Source: Clostridia bacterium (GTDB lineage Bacteria > Bacillota > Clostridia > UBA1381). From it: a DNA stretch of 5,956 bases. The stretch's first letter is position 1. Every line of letters begins with the position of its first letter. Shown here one piece after another: positions 5,182-5,956 of the stretch. Made by a program: the position numbers and the translations under genes. The notes beneath the pieces are model-generated. The model was not told the origin of the DNA and made no database searches. It saw only the letters and a list, made by a program, of their open reading frames with translations. The stretch lies in assembly GCA_017420825.1 (NCBI GenBank), contig JAFQNU010000103.1, positions 1 to 5,956 of the forward strand, in the 5' to 3' direction.

Positions 5182-5956
5182 ACAACATTCAATGATACTA
5201 AACACAATAAATAAGCAACAGCTCCGACAAATGCTGACGAAACAAGGCTTAGCGCATCATTTCCAAAGATTATACACAAGGGGTTATATAATAGTTTCAT
5301 AACAACACCCATCACAGCGCATGCTACAATTGGTTTTACAACACATTCAATAATTTTAAAGTTTATTTTAAAATGCTTTTTTACACTTCTTGCATTTAAA
5401 AGCATGACTGTCATAAATCCAAAAAAAGAACCCGCAATTGCTCCGCTTATATTCAATACACCAACAGGAATAAGAAAGAAATCTGCTAACAGCTTTATCG
5501 CAATACCAACAAGAGAATTAAAAAATGGTTCAGCAATCCTTCCTGAGGCATGCAGTATAACAGCGAACAACTGTGATACACATACCAAAACAAGACAAGG
5601 TGCAAGTTGTGATAGCATTATTGCAGAAGCTGTATTATTAAATAAGAGTCCTAAAATCCCGTCAGAAAACAAAAACATACCAACAGCGCACGGCAAGGAT
5701 ATAATTAAAGTCAGCTTTAGTGCAATTTCTGTTGTTTTCTGAACAAGTCTGTTATCGCCTCTTGCCAGCGCCCCGGTTACCACAGGCAAAATGCTTACAC
5801 CTAATGCCCCGATTATTCCTGTCGGAAGATGAAATACAGTAAGAGCATATCCCGAATAAGCTCCGTAAATCCATCTCGCACCATCAAGACTCAGCTTCAA
5901 GTCATTAGAAAGATTATCAAAAAGAGAGGTATATGCAGAATACTTTAACAAAAAAC
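5148..5956 (-). CDS. MATE/MOP superfamily flippase (SpoVB/MurJ-like polysaccharide or lipid transporter), C-terminal part
   Basis: The frame is open to the right edge, so the true start is outside the window; the TTG at 5951 is simply an internal leucine codon with no ribosome binding site visible. About 269 residues are present, roughly the last half of a family whose members are about 450-550 residues. The segment YGAYSGYALTVFHLPTGIIG followed by ALGVSILPVVTGALARGD is the hallmark of the MurJ/SpoVB/polysaccharide-synthase flippases (start of the second six-helix bundle, with an intracellular loop). About seven or eight hydrophobic helices follow, e.g. around LTLIISLPCAVGMFLF, LAPCLVLVCVSQLFAVILHA and LADFFLIPVGVLNISGAIAG. 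Such proteins move undecaprenyl-linked precursors across the membrane; in Clostridia many copies are sporulation or exopolysaccharide paralogues. The subfamily cannot be fixed without the N-terminal half. It converges on, and overlaps by four bases, the CCA-like gene. Confidence 0.82.
   Translation of the reverse strand, partial: FLLKYSAYTSLFDNLSNDLKLSLDGARWIYGAYSGYALTVFHLPTGIIGALGVSILPVVTGALARGDNRLVQKTTEIALKLTLIISLPCAVGMFLFSDGILGLLFNNTASAIMLSQLAPCLVLVCVSQLFAVILHASGRIAEPFFNSLVGIAIKLLADFFLIPVGVLNISGAIAGSFFGFMTVMLLNARSVKKHFKINFKIIECVVKPIVACAVMGVVMKLLYNPLCIIFGNDALSLVSSAFVGAVAYLLCLVSLNVVNKNEVRAIRP

Noticed and set aside
5404..5742. 112-codon open frame on the plus strand inside the flippase gene
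   Set aside because: It is antisense to conserved membrane helices, with no ribosome binding site or recognisable domain.

Overview
The window is AT-rich DNA with strong purine-rich ribosome binding sites, TTGA/TATAAT-type sigma-A promoters and hairpin-plus-T-tract terminators. This points to a low-GC Firmicute, most likely a Clostridia member. The partial lipid/polysaccharide flippase at the right edge resembles the SpoVB/MurJ group, which is consistent with a spore-forming lineage but does not prove it. I cannot name the species.

Layout from left to right: the first 34 codons of a GH4 alpha-galactosidase/alpha-glucosidase on the minus strand (1-101); a divergent AraC-family regulator (218-979); a PurF-like protein (1094-2503, plus) closed by a bidirectional terminator; a convergent cytoplasmic beta-lactamase-family serine hydrolase (2542-3723, minus); a divergent CCA-adding-enzyme homologue with an HD domain (3865-5151, plus); a second bidirectional terminator containing both converging stop codons; and the C-terminal half of a MATE/MOP-type flippase (5148-5956, minus). 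Strands alternate, and a promoter can be proposed for every gene whose upstream region is visible, so there is no obvious multi-gene operon. The only clear functional pairing is AraC regulator plus GH4 glycosidase, probably an alpha-galactoside utilisation unit continuing to the left.

The most interesting content is two housekeeping-enzyme homologues whose catalytic residues are specifically replaced while the rest of the fold is kept. The PurF homologue has Gly instead of the N-terminal catalytic Cys and has lost the other glutaminase residues, yet keeps the PRPP-binding motif and four cysteines aligned with the 4Fe-4S ligands of Bacillus PurF. The CCA-enzyme homologue has lost both metal-binding aspartates of the nucleotidyltransferase head and has an altered EDxxR motif, yet keeps its HD phosphohydrolase motifs. 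Both look like repurposed paralogues under selection, not debris, because the frames are intact and each has a good promoter and RBS. I see no CRISPR, tRNA, rRNA, insertion sequence or phage element in the window. No gene-free stretch exceeds 300 bases.
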